NCBI GenBank assembly: GCA_032719365.1
Contig: CM064862.1
Span: forward strand, 6,226,001 to 6,290,000
Direction of reading: 5' to 3'
Length of the DNA: 64,000 nucleotides
From: Prinsepia uniflora
Lineage: Eukaryota; Streptophyta; Magnoliopsida; Rosales; Rosaceae
The notes beneath the pieces were generated by a model. That model saw nothing but the letters and a program-made list of their open reading frames with translations, did not search any database and was not told the origin of the DNA. The position numbers were made by a program, and so were the translations under genes. Within the stretch, counting starts at the first letter, position 1; each line of letters begins with the position of its first letter. Below, piece after piece: positions 1 to 10,939 of the stretch.

Positions 1-2107
1 GACTCGGCCTCCGCCTTCAGCATCTGCTCGGTCTCCAACGACTCCCGAGCAGCCATAGCAGCCTGCTCCTTCATCTGCTTGCTTTCCTCCTCTACGGAAG
101 CCGCTCGGTCCAGGGCATCAGAGTAGGTTACAAAGAGCCGACCGAGGGACTACAGCAACAGACAGGTCAGTAAAAATACCAAGGTAAAGGACAAAACGCA
201 AGTTAGAGCCGACCGAGTTACTTACATGAGAGGCAGCAGCCATAAACCTGTACAACCGCTAGGGGACCGCGTCCCGGGAACAGGTACTCAGACCGCGCAG
301 CTCCTTGGAGGCACTCGCCACCATGTTGTCCACAACCGGCTGCATCCGATCACGGACCGAGGCAGGAGTATCCTCTCACCGATCTCTTTCAGCAAGCGGT
401 CCACCCCGACTCGGGTGCAGTTGAGCCGACTGCTTAGCAAGCAAAGCAGCCTCAGAAGGGCGCGGCGGGACCGACCGCAACGGTTCGAACTTCTTCGAAC
501 ACACTTCCTGCTGCAGAAGTGCGCCCTTTGGCTGAGGGCTGGTCGACGACGGTACTCCCCGGAAGGCAAATGACGGCTCGACGAAGGCCATCTCGGTGGG
601 AGTAGAAATGGCGACACGTGTCCTCACCTCCTCCGCGGTCTTGGCGAGGGAGTTCCAGACTTGCCTTTCCCGCTCGGCCTCGTTCTCCGTAACCACGATG
701 CTGACTAGGGCGTTAGCCGGGAGCACGGGCTCAGGGTCCTCCAGATTAATGACCGGAGCCGCAACCTCCGGCTCGGTGCGTTCTGCCCCCGACTCCTACC
801 TCGAACTCTTCAGCTGTTTCGGTGCAGTAGAGGCGACCACCGACAGGCTCATTGGATTCTTCAGCTGGTTCTTCCTTCTTTTCTTCCCCCCGTCAACACC
901 GAACAGCTTGCCAAGCCTCTCGGCCGCCCTTGGGTTGAAGTCAGGTGACTGCTGGGATCCCGAGCTGGCATCCGGCGCCTGCTTCCTCTTATGAGCAGAA
1001 CTAGCCGACCCAGCCACTTTCCTCTGCTCTTCCGACCCGGACATTTTCTGCTCTGTCCTTGCCTTCTCAGCCGCTCGGTCAATCCTCATCCTCACGTCTT
1101 TGGAGATGACTTGCACTAAACACCAAATGTCAAATAAAAAAAAAAAGGCACACAGAAATGTGAAGTATGGCGAACAAGGTTACTTACCAAGATTGGGGAT
1201 CAGACCGACCTCGTACAACAGTCGGGGTACCCGAAGCACATCTCGGTGGCGCCACGGGGCGGTACACGCTTCTCTGACCCGCTTGCAGGCCTTCCTCTCT
1301 TCAGCGGTAGGGATCGCCTCGGGAAGAGTATCTGCACAAAAACACACGTCGGTTAACCATGTCCACCGACCCGAAACAACGGCAGTTCAATTTTTAGGGT
1401 AACCACCGACCCTCGGTACCCAGATCCTGGAAAGACGACGGTATGCCTCGTCCTCCCCATTTCCCACCAACGAAGATAAACTTGTTCTTGTACGTCTTCT
1501 GGGAGGACGGTATGCCGTAGATGAACTCTCCCTGCGCCATCTTGTCCTTACACCGAGCATGCAGCCAGCCTGTGCTCTGCTGCTGCTGCGTAAACTCGTA
1601 CAAGTGGACGACCTGGACGTAGGTCGGTGGCTTCTCCCCAGCTCTGGCGAAGGCCGCATACAAGCTGACCAGAATGATCCAGACATTCGGGTTCAGCTGG
1701 CAGAGGGCCACACCCAGCCCTCGGACCATCCTCCTCAGCCATGGGTGTAGGGGCAGCTGGACGCCGTGGCTGAACAGCTCGGTATAGAGCAAGGCCCATC
1801 CCTCTGGAGCCTCACTGAACAGCTCGGTGGGACCGACCACCCGCATCTCCACGTCCTCTGGTACGCCCCATGCCGACCGGAATTTATTCACTGACGCCTC
1901 AGTCTCTCGACTCTCATAAGCATCAATCGACCACACCACCGTGTCGGTCGAGGTAGGGGCTTCAGCGGCCCGAGCCGTGCTCGCACTGGCCGCTCCTTTC
2001 TTACTGGTCAGAGTTTTCTCCACTCTCGACCGACCGGACGCCGACACCCCTGTCTGATCACCCCTAGCAGCATTCTGGGCACCACGCCTCGCCAGTGTAC
2101 CTTCCAC
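1..2107 (-). pseudogene. Decayed antisense ORF of a Tat-like retrotransposon ('putative gypsy type transposon' domain protein)
   Basis: Four exons can be read on the minus strand, running off the left edge: 2107-1420, 1331-1188, 1109-226 and 149-1. All introns have GT-AG ends and compatible phases. Exon 1 encodes a globular part whose core (PLHPWLRRMVRGLGV, then a QLNPNVW segment) resembles the Transposase_28 / gypsy-type transposon domain. Later exons encode a Lys/Ser-rich part and a Glu/Gln/Ala-rich likely coiled coil (EEESKQMKEQAAMAARE). Exon 3 contains three in-frame stops: TAG at 796-798, TGA at 376-378 and TAG at 259-261. The reading frame is otherwise continuous, so this copy is inactive. 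The donor chosen for exon 1 (CTGG/GTACC) is the only phase-compatible one I saw, and a frameshift near 1465 is possible. Its position, antisense and directly upstream of a plus-strand PPT and LTR, matches the antisense ORFs known in Tat-lineage elements. A stand-alone domesticated gene is the alternative. Protein function is unknown. Confidence 0.6.
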
Positions 2108-2917
2108 TGAAACGCCTCTGTCTACCGAGGAGCTCTGTTACTCCCCCTCGTCGCTATCCCTCTCAGACATCGCACCACTGCGAGCAGGGAATACAGACAA
2201 AAAGTACATTCTTGAACACCGACCCTTGTTTTACCAGGATTGACCCGTGTCCGAATCCCGGTTCATCCACAGTTCATTCCCCAGCAATAAAACAAGCAAA
2301 ACCGCAAAGAACAAGCCAATGGGGGAGAAGAACGGCTTACCTTATGCTTCGCAGACACAATGTCCTCGCCGGAGCTTGTACCACCGTGACAGGTTATCAG
2401 AATCCTCGTCGGAAATCGCCTACACCAAAGACAACGCACGCGCGCGCCACGAATTTGCACGAAGGTAAAAAGGGTAAAAATGCTTTTTTTTCACCCAGTA
2501 TTTATAGGCCCGGGTCGGTAGTCGAAGCTTCGCCTTGTTCCGCATGACATTTATTACCCTGGCAGCTGTTCCCCACGCGGCACGCGTGACCATAAATGTC
2601 GCTGACAACCAACGGTCGGGAATACCAACCGTCCATCGACTGACACGCAACACAGATGGCTCCTCGATTCCTTCAACTGTCACGTCCGCTTACCCGTGGC
2701 GTAGGTGGCTCCTCGACTGTCACACCTACTGGTGTCTTCTCCCGGCCACACCGACCGAATCATGGTGCCTCGGTCTACCACCCGAACTTTGTCACCAACG
2801 CATCCGCTCGTTTCAATCCCTCGCCTGGGGGACATGGGGGACTGAGGGCATGTACATCCGGTCTGGGGCTCTCTTTTTACAAGTCCCCAACCAAGACATT
2901 CCACCTCGGTCACGAAC
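2108..2917. other. Non-coding 3' internal region of the Tat-like element
   Basis: No convincing ORF is present. The segment holds the antisense promoter and presumed 5' leader (2108-2507), then C-rich sequence with recurring ACCGACC/CGGTCGG words up to the polypurine tract. I see nothing else in it. Confidence 0.5.
2499..2507 (-). promoter_or_regulatory. TATA box of the antisense ORF
   Basis: The minus strand reads CTATAAATA in a GC-rich setting, about 390 bases upstream of the presumed ATG at 2107. It is the only good TATA match in this part of the element and it faces the antisense reading frame, suggesting that the ORF had its own promoter independent of the LTR. No transcript evidence is available. 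Confidence 0.55.
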
Positions 2918-2929
2918 TTGGGGGACTTC
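2918..2929 (+). other. Polypurine tract
   Basis: A purine-rich, G-run sequence (TTGGGGGACTTC) ends immediately before the LTR start TGTTCATACC. This is the expected place and form of the plus-strand primer of a Ty3/gypsy element, and it fixes the element's orientation as plus. Confidence 0.6.
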
Positions 2930-3558
2930 TGTTCATACCATATCGGCCCAGACCGAGCTTGAAGCCCATATCAACAGAAGGCACAGCCCATCGCTGAAGT
3001 AACACCAGTTCAGACCAATCTTGGAGGCCCAGCCCTCTACCTGGCTCCGCGCGTCGGCCCAGACCGACCTAGAGGCACAACCCTCTTCCAGAAACCATGC
3101 CACCGGCCGACTCTAGAGGACCAGCTCCTGTCGGTCGGTGCGTCAGCCCAGTGCCACCACCTACCACAAGCCCAAGGGGCTCAAGCCCACTCACACGGAC
3201 AAGTCCCACTCGGTCTGGATGGCACCTCCACGTGTCCGTCCCACAGCAAATTGATATTTGTCCCACATCGGGAAACTACAAATATTATATTCGCCGCACC
3301 CATACAAAAGGGGTCCACTTGTCGTACAAAGGTAACTAAGCAATTTACTGTTTACTATTGCTCTTACAGTATACTTTCTGCTACCTCCCTAAACCTCATA
3401 CCGACCACTGACTTGGGCGTCGGAGTACCTTTGGGCGGGTACCACACCGGTGCCTATACTCGCACCGACCAACCAGTTTCTTTCCTCTTTCAGGTTCACA
3501 CAAGGCACGTGGCAGAGCAACATTTGCTCCCTAAGTTGGTACATTTCGTGCATCAACA
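2930..3558 (+). mobile_element. 3' LTR of the Tat-like Ty3/gypsy element (629 bp)
   Basis: It begins TGTTCATACC and ends CATCAACA, and is closely related over its full length to the solo LTR at 4446-5089, which shares both ends. It contains the TCCCACATCGGG motif common in short plant LTRs. The base after it starts CCATC, which I take as the right target duplication: a near-copy of the flank at 5490-5494 also reads CCATC followed by AATATAAAAC. The left LTR would lie outside the window. Confidence 0.75.
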
Positions 3559-3596
3559 CCATCAATCTCAGATTTGGTAATTATGGTTAAAATATT

Positions 3597-4280
3597 TAAT
3601 TAATATAAAACTAATTGATATAATTTGATAAAAAATATATATATGTATTTATTAAGATTGGGGGAATATGTCAATTTAATACGTCGTAAGAATTTTTCCC
3701 ACCACCATAAATATCTTTTCCAAGTTTAAAAAAAAGGGTATTCCCAAAGGAAGCTTAAATGAATGTAACCAAGTAGACAAGACGCATGTCACCCGTTTCA
3801 AGTTTTCATCCCTCTCTCTCACGTCCATGAGTTTGTTTGTTTGTATAGATGTCCTAATTCTCATCATCTTAACATAATTATTATTACACTTTTTTTTCTC
3901 TCAATTAAATTAAACTTAATTATTAGATGTGAGCGAACATTTATTTCACATTCAATGCAAAGTCAAATATTGCTGGAATCATATATAGGGCCAGCCTAAT
4001 TCGGCCAAGTTGGGGCGCGACCTTGTGTATGTTCATCTCTCTTTGACTATGTCTGACTGAACAAGTTTTGGAGGTTAATGACCAAGATGTTGATTGGCCT
4101 CCAAGATTGTGAGGCGAGCAAAATATGTGAATGAATGTCGTTTGGAATGGCACTTGACGTAGAATTTAGGAATTAATTGGATCCAGTTTTTTACGGAGAG
4201 CAGCATAACTTCAATTTCTTCAACTCTACATTAAGTCTCCTTCCAAACGGCCCTCACCCCAAAATCATACCTACCTCGCA
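3597..4280. repeat. Duplicated flank, copy 1
   Basis: About 684 bases are near-identical to 5491-6174, differing by scattered substitutions and a small indel in an A/T run. It has no protein-coding signal beyond short shared ORFs that look accidental. Homology ends at ACCTCGCA in both copies. Between 4281 and 4440 I see only unique AT-rich sequence. Confidence 0.85.
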
Positions 4281-4445
4281 ACCCTAGAAGTCAACATCCA
4301 GGTCATTGACCTTCAAGACTTATAAACATTAACATATTGTCATATCATATATTTTATGTGACTAAATATTCAAATATTGTTGTTCTTTATTACCTTTTTG
4401 TTTTGCTCAAGTATTCATTTCCTTCTAAGATGTGGCTATTGTAGC

Positions 4446-5089
4446 TGTTCATACCATATCGGCATAGACCGAGCAAGAAGCTCAGATTGACTGCATGCCC
4501 AGTTCATTATCAAATGTCGATCAATCCAGATCAATCTTGAAGGTCCAGCTCTCTGCCGACTCAGCATGTCGGCCTAGACTGACCCAGAGGTCCAGTTCTC
4601 TTCTAGCATCATGTTGTTGGCCGACTCTGGAGGCCCAGCCTCCGTCGGTTGGTACGTCGGCCCAGACCGACCTGAAGGCCCAATACTTCCGCCCAACACA
4701 AACCCAAGGGGTCCAGGCCCACTCACATGAGCAACCCCTAGTGGGGTCTGGACAACCCCTCCACATGTCAGTCTCACAGCAATTGACATTTGTCCTACAT
4801 CGGGAGAATGCAATTATTATATTCACCACACTCATACAAAAGGGGTCCATCTGTCGTATAAAGGTAACTAAGCATTTACTATTCACAACTACTTTTACAG
4901 TACACAATTTACCACTCACCTTATACTTTAGACCGACCACTGACTTGGGCGTCGGAGTACCTTTGGGCTGGTACCACACCGGTACTTGTACTCTGACCGA
5001 CCGACCAGTTTCATCCTCTTTCAGGTCTACACAGAGTAAGTAGCAGAACAGTATTCGCTCCCTAAGTTGGTACATTTCGTACATCAACA
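4446..5089 (+). mobile_element. Solo LTR, same family as 2930-3558 (644 bp)
   Basis: It starts TGTTCATACC, ends CATCAACA and is flanked on both sides by the 5-bp duplication GTAGC (4441-4445 and 5090-5094). No internal region is present, so it is a solo LTR produced by LTR-LTR recombination after insertion. Confidence 0.9.
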
Positions 5090-5094
5090 GTAGC

Positions 5095-5490
5095 TAACAT
5101 CAATACTCTCACCAAATTTTAATTGCAAATATATGTAACCTCATTTGGAAATTATCTAAATTAAAATTTTTAAATCCGAAAGTCTGGCTCTATTTGGTAA
5201 TCTATCACCTTTTCATTCCATTGTGATGTATTTTTCAATTTGACAAATATTAATTTATAAATGCGTAAATTTTTATTTTATTTGGCATATTACTGAGTAT
5301 AAATCCTATTTTGTTTTTTTAACCCAAAATTCCTTTTCATTCTGACCTGCAGTGTAAAACACAATAATTTTTCAAAAAAACAAAGTAATATCAAACTAGC
5401 CCTTAATATGATGAGAATCAATCATAAATGGACCGATTCTTTTATATGGGAATAAAACTCACTTGAATTACTATGAAAGACCTTACCATC
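5095..5490. other. Unique AT-rich sequence left of duplication copy 2
   Basis: No ORF or repeat is recognised. It ends CCATCAATATAAAAC, which looks like the unoccupied version of the target site used by the Tat-like element in copy 1. Confidence 0.5.
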
Positions 5491-6174
5491 AATATAAAAC
5501 TAATTGATATAATTTGATAAAAAAATATATATGTATTTATTAATATTGGGGGAATATGTCAATTTAATATGTCGTAAGAATTTTTCCCACCACCATAAAT
5601 ATCTTTTCCAAGTTTTTTTTAAAAAAAAGGGGTATTCCCAAAGGAAGCTTAAATGAATGTAGCCAAGTAGACAAGACGCATGTCACCCGTTTCAAGTTTT
5701 CATACCTCTCTCTCACGTCCATGAGTTTGTTTGTTTGTATAGATGTCCTAATTCTCATCATCTTAACATAATTATTATTACACTTTTTTTTCTCTCAATT
5801 AAATTAAATTTAATTATTAGATGTAAGCGAACATTTATTTCACATTCAATGCGAAGTCAAATATGCTGGAATCGTATATAGGGCCAGCCTACTTCGGCCA
5901 AGTTGGGGCGTGGCCTTGTGTATGTTCATCTCTCTATGACTTATGTCTCACTGAATAAGTTTTGGAGGTCAATGACCAAGATGTTGATTGGCCTCCAAGA
6001 TCGTGAGGCGAGCAAAATATGAGAGTGAATGCTGTTTGGAATGGCGCTTGACGTAGAATTTAAAGAATAATTGGATCCAATGTTTGACGGAGAGCAGCAT
6101 AACCGCAATTTCTTCAACTCTACATCAAGCCTCCTTCCAAATGGCCCTCACCCCAAAATCATACTTACCTCGCA
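5491..6174. repeat. Duplicated flank, copy 2
   Basis: Near-identical to 3597-4280. In this copy no LTR sits at the left junction, so it probably keeps the ancestral arrangement at that site. Confidence 0.85.
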
Positions 6175-7230
6175 TAATATGTTGACTCTCCCATAATAAT
6201 TTCCTAAATCCGACACTACATATGTATATATTATATAATATATATAATGTATGATTCAATTAATCTGGGATGTCAAGGAAGTGGACATATTTTTCAAGAT
6301 TAAGTCAAGCCGTAAAGGGAAAACGCACTTACGTATAGAAGTTGATCATACTTAGCTCGTCTCTCTAGTCTCAAGTCTGATACTCATACTCTGATCATAT
6401 CGCCACCGCCTTGCAAACAACACGTACCTAGCTAGCAACTCTACTCTGATCTAATTTTAAAAATTTAATTTACTTTTTATATTTAATTACCTTATAGCTT
6501 TGAAAAATATTTGATATTGAGGCACGTACCAAATAAAAGAATGATGATTAATTACAAAATAGTTTGTAAATGACAAATTATTTTCATTTTCACGTACCGT
6601 ATCAAAAAATTATATTTTCATTTTCATATCTGGCAAATCCAAGCATCAGAAAAGATTACGATAAGAACTTCCAAAATTAATGAAAGCCCTAGCTACCTAT
6701 CTTAATTATGTAAAACTGGGAAAACGACTATCGTTAAGACGGTGGCTGGTGAAATCCTTTTTTTTTTCCCCTCCTATGTATGTCCTTTATTTAATAATAT
6801 CAAATAATTTACTTAAATATTAATACCTTTTTGTGGTTAACCTGATCTGCTTCCTATTTTCCACTAATTCATGTTAAATTCATATTTTTTTTAGTTTTTA
6901 TGTATTAATTACATGACTTCATAAAATAAAACAATTTTATATCGCGCATACAGAAAGTCTAATACCAATGATTCTAAAACTAATAATACAGAAAATTCAC
7001 TGTACAAATTGCAAATGCTTATATTATTCAACAAAATACTCAAACACAGATACAATTAGAGGAGCACTTTCCAAAAGGACCAAAAATTCTAAAAAATTAT
7101 TTTCCACTTTTAACGTGCTAATTGAAATGTAGAGAAAACAAAATCAAGTACACTACGCACCTATATTTACACAGCAACACAGGCATTTGGAAAAAGAAAA
7201 TATTTTTAATTCATTTTTCAATTAAGCGAA
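6175..7230. other. Intergenic AT-rich stretch
   Basis: No gene, repeat or RNA is recognised. The right end presumably includes the 3' UTR of the neighbouring minus-strand gene. Confidence 0.5.
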
Positions 7231-7923
7231 TTACAACATGAATTTGAGCCACGAAAATCCGGTCCTCGAAATTTTCTCTGCCTGTTCTGAACATGAAGAT
7301 GACGACGTCGTTACGGCTCCTCCACTGCCACTGCCACTGCCACCGCCAGCCGCGTTTGCGCTTGGGCACAGAAAAAAGTTTCTCGATCCTAACGCCATTA
7401 GCTTCTCCTCCCTATCCAAACCTGGGCCATAGACCAAACCACAATCAATCCCCGCCGGTAACGTAGGATAATCGAATCGAATAAATCAAAAGATCAAATT
7501 TATGGACCATAAACGCTTACTTTCTAAGCTGAACTGCGAGTAATGAAGGTCGAATAACAACGGCTGGAAGGAAGGCAAGATCGGCCGGCGACCTTCCTTG
7601 CTGTACTGCCGTAAGGCTGCTGAGATTAGATCTCCGACAGTCGATTCCGGAGGAATCACCACCTGTACGGCTCCGACGCTCCCTTGGATCGTAACGTTGA
7701 GGAGTAGCTTCGTCAATTTGGGAGGCCGTAACTCTGCAGGAGGTGCCGTAACTACCTCGTTCCTGAACGAAGCCATGTCCGGCACCGTTTTCGGTCTCCT
7801 AAGTTGAGGCCTAACCGTGTCCGGAAACTGGCCGTGAAACGACGACGATCTGTCGGAGAGTGTTCTCACCTTGCGGCTCTTCTCTTCCTGCCCTTTCCGG
7901 TGAGTACTCTTGGGACTCGGCAT
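7231..7923 (-). CDS. DUF7054-family protein (At4g22758-like), two exons
   Basis: Exon 1 is 7923-7521 and exon 2 is 7421-7231, joined by a 99-bp GT-AG intron, giving 197 residues. The start chosen (MPSPKS) is the second in-frame ATG, because related plant proteins begin this way; an ATG 33 bases upstream would add 11 residues. Residues 1-68 are basic and probably disordered. Residues about 69-154 form the conserved domain: KLLLNVTIQGSVGAVQVV, then STVGDLI..ALRQYSKEGRRP, FDLHYSQFSLESLD, and LMALGSRNFFLCP. The domain has a ubiquitin-like sequence pattern (inference). The tail is Gly/Ser-rich. The family is plant-specific and its biochemical role is not established. The reading frame is intact and splice-consistent (594 nt in total). 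Confidence 0.88.
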
Positions 7924-8235
7924 TTTTGGTAAAATACAATAGCAATTCGAGGACAAAAACGGAAATACAATTTTGTAAATTTTTGTTTGCTCTTGATGAG
8001 CAGTTTTGCTGGTTACCCCCGCAAGCGGCGGTATCGGAAAAACCTGAGGCGAGGAAAGCCGAGAGCGGGAGAAGAGCTTCGGCTCTCAGGGTTCCGGTAA
8101 CCGACAGCTAACATAACCAGAATGGTCTACCCGTAATAACCCCAAAACAACCGAGGGAAATTGCAAGATTATCATGGAAGGGCTTGAGAGAGTTTGAGGC
8201 TTATCGATCGAGAACCCAGTCCCATATCATCTAGA

Positions 8236-8242
8236 TTTTATA
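8236..8242 (-). promoter_or_regulatory. Possible TATA box of the DUF7054 gene
   Basis: The minus strand reads TATAAAA, 313 bases upstream of the chosen ATG. Distance and orientation fit a plant promoter with a 5' UTR of about 280 nt, but the match is short and AT-rich sequence is common here. Confidence 0.3.
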
Positions 8243-10939
8243 CCACAACAAGATAAGGGTGGTCTCCGGAAATAACATGACTTTTCTTATAGGGGTGACC
8301 GGTTCCTGCCTATTGCAGGTTAGAGAGAGGGGGTGACTAGGTGAGTTTGATCTATGGCCAACCGGTCAAGATGTGAGTGTGCCGTGTGGGGGTTGGGTTA
8401 CCTGTTTTAACGGTCTTGTGGTAAGATCGGTGGACGGTATGGGACACGTGGATGGCTGATGATTGTGTGGTGGATTGTGCGTTCGGCGGTGAGTATTGTG
8501 TAACGGTGAGACGTCAAAGTAGTCAATCATTCCTCAGTGCTTCAGTCGGGGAAGGCGGCCAATACAGTGAGTTTAGTGAATCACGTGTCTGGCACGTGTA
8601 CCGGAGTGATGCTAGAGTTAATGGTGATAACTTGACTTTTTTGACCACGTTTCAAAAATATGTAGCTTCGTGGAAAGGAGGTAGTGGTTTGCGGAAGTTG
8701 CAGTAGAAGCGGTTGCAGCGGATAACCTGCGGCGGGGTTCAGTGATTGAGCGCGGCGCAAAATCTCCCTCTCTGGAATTGAAGTGCGTGATATGTCCACG
8801 TGTCAATAATCGATAAGGCTATTGGGCGGGCGGCATGGATGGCCCAATGAGCTTTGAGGACACTATCGTCTGTATCATTGTACAATTATGGATTTTGTCA
8901 GAAATGAAGTTAAGATTCCTAACCAAATGTCTGGCTGATGAATGAATGGGATTATTAACGGTAAATTTGTAATTCGATTCTTCTGGATTTCGTCGCAAAA
9001 TTCATGAAAATCTTTATTACAAAAAAAAAAGGTAATTTTTTCGGAGCGGATATTTATCGGCACCAAAAAAAATCAAAAACTAATTTGACCTCATTCTCGT
9101 ACGTCTATTTTTTTGTGTATTCATAAATTTTCAGTTTTCATTTTTTATCACAATTTTCACAAAGAAATTTTGTTTTCATATTTATCCCAAAATAATTTTG
9201 GTACAATCATATATATAATATGTAATGTGATGTTTTAATTTACAATATTTATAAATAAATTGTAAATAAAAAAGAAATTTATAGGCGAAGTAGCATATTT
9301 CCTATACATTTTTAAATTATATAAAAAAGAATTAAATTTTGAACATATTCTAATGATAAACAATTAAATGAATCAACCGTTTTTCTCATGGTATTTTGTT
9401 TTCCCGTGAATATGAGTAGAGAATCTTATGCATCCGCAGATGATATGGTCGGAGATCCGGATAAGAATAAGTTGCTTCTGAGGTGCACACAAGTTGCAGG
9501 ATAAAATGTTGGCACTCAGAAGCTGGGGAAATTTGTCTTCGGGCCACAAGTATAAATAAAAAACTTAAACAATAATACAAGGAAGTTGGAGGGGTAGGCA
9601 AATGAAATGTTAAAATAGTTGTGATATTTTTGCCACTTCCATTAAAATAAACGATTATGTACATGCACTTCAATTTTTATTTATTTATTTGGATATCAAA
9701 ACAAAATTAGACAAATAAAATGACTGAATAGTGGATATATATGATATTTTAATATTAAAATAAAGAGACTTCGATCATGCTATGTGAAATTATTGTTTAA
9801 TATTAAAACATTATCATTATGTTATAAAAATTTGTCAATAATTTCTCCATTATGAGAGGAAAAATGTTGTATTATATAATATCATTAAAACCTTAATTCA
9901 TAAGTTTCAACTTAATATAAGAAAAAAATTCCAAAAAAAATTACAATTTAATAAAATTTACCATTCTTTATTACAATCATCTGATAAATTAATCAACGAT
10001 ACATATATCAAGAAGTTTTTCAAACCAATTATATCACTTTTTTTCGGAGGGAAAAAACTAATTACATCCATGTTGATAGAAAATTCGATACAATGAGATT
10101 GATAAATTTAGTGATTTGTAGCAAATATCGTGGTGATCGATAAACGAAAAACAAATTAAAATTACATAAGAGGGCCAAAAAATACTATGTTGAGGAATTT
10201 ACTTCGAGTAGGCGAAGATAGTGGAAATCAAAGAGGGCATTTGCCACCACACGTTTGCTAAAATACTATCTATATCACCGACCTCTTAATTTTATGGGAT
10301 GGTCTACGCCTCTAAGGTACGTCGGTGCATGGTAAAAACACCAAATTAACCCTACATTTAGGTTGGTAGAGCATGAGGTTTAAATTTAATCAATATTTCA
10401 CCTGTAAATTATAATAAATTAATGATATTAAAGATGAAGATAAATTAATGAATTAACGAAGCAAAAAATTATAATAAATAAAGTTTTATTTTTAATATAA
10501 TATAATGATATTAAAGATGAAGATATGATACTAATTATGTATCAATCTCGGATTAGCGAGTGTCAAACTTAAAATAAAGACCTTCACTTTTTAAAATTAA
10601 TAAATATATGTTCTCCTTATTTTTGACGTAATTACATTAATTTCTGACCATATGTTAAGCATGATTAGTGTTTGGAGAGCTAAAATAAACATGTGTGACG
10701 TACATTGAAAAATATAAATATATAAAGTAAAGAAGTTATGGCTGTGAGCAAAACCATGTGACAATTTGTGTGGATATGATCTCATAACATATAATAGTGG
10801 GGATATAATTTCAAGTACGTAAAATAAACAAAATTAGAAGCACAAATATTAAAATGAGATGAGAAACACGAATAACTCGAGTTTGACATGCAATTAACAT
10901 GTTTTAGCATCGTCAGATAATCTTTTTTTTTTTTACTAA
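8243..10939. other. Intergenic region
   Basis: 8243-8900 is moderately GC-rich and may hold upstream promoter sequence; the rest is AT-rich. Short ORFs have no recognisable domain. I see no RNA gene or clear transposon. Confidence 0.5.

Noticed and set aside
8452..8706. An 84-residue plus-strand frame upstream of the DUF7054 gene
   Set aside because: No domain, splice partner or promoter context; it looks like a chance frame in moderately GC-rich DNA.
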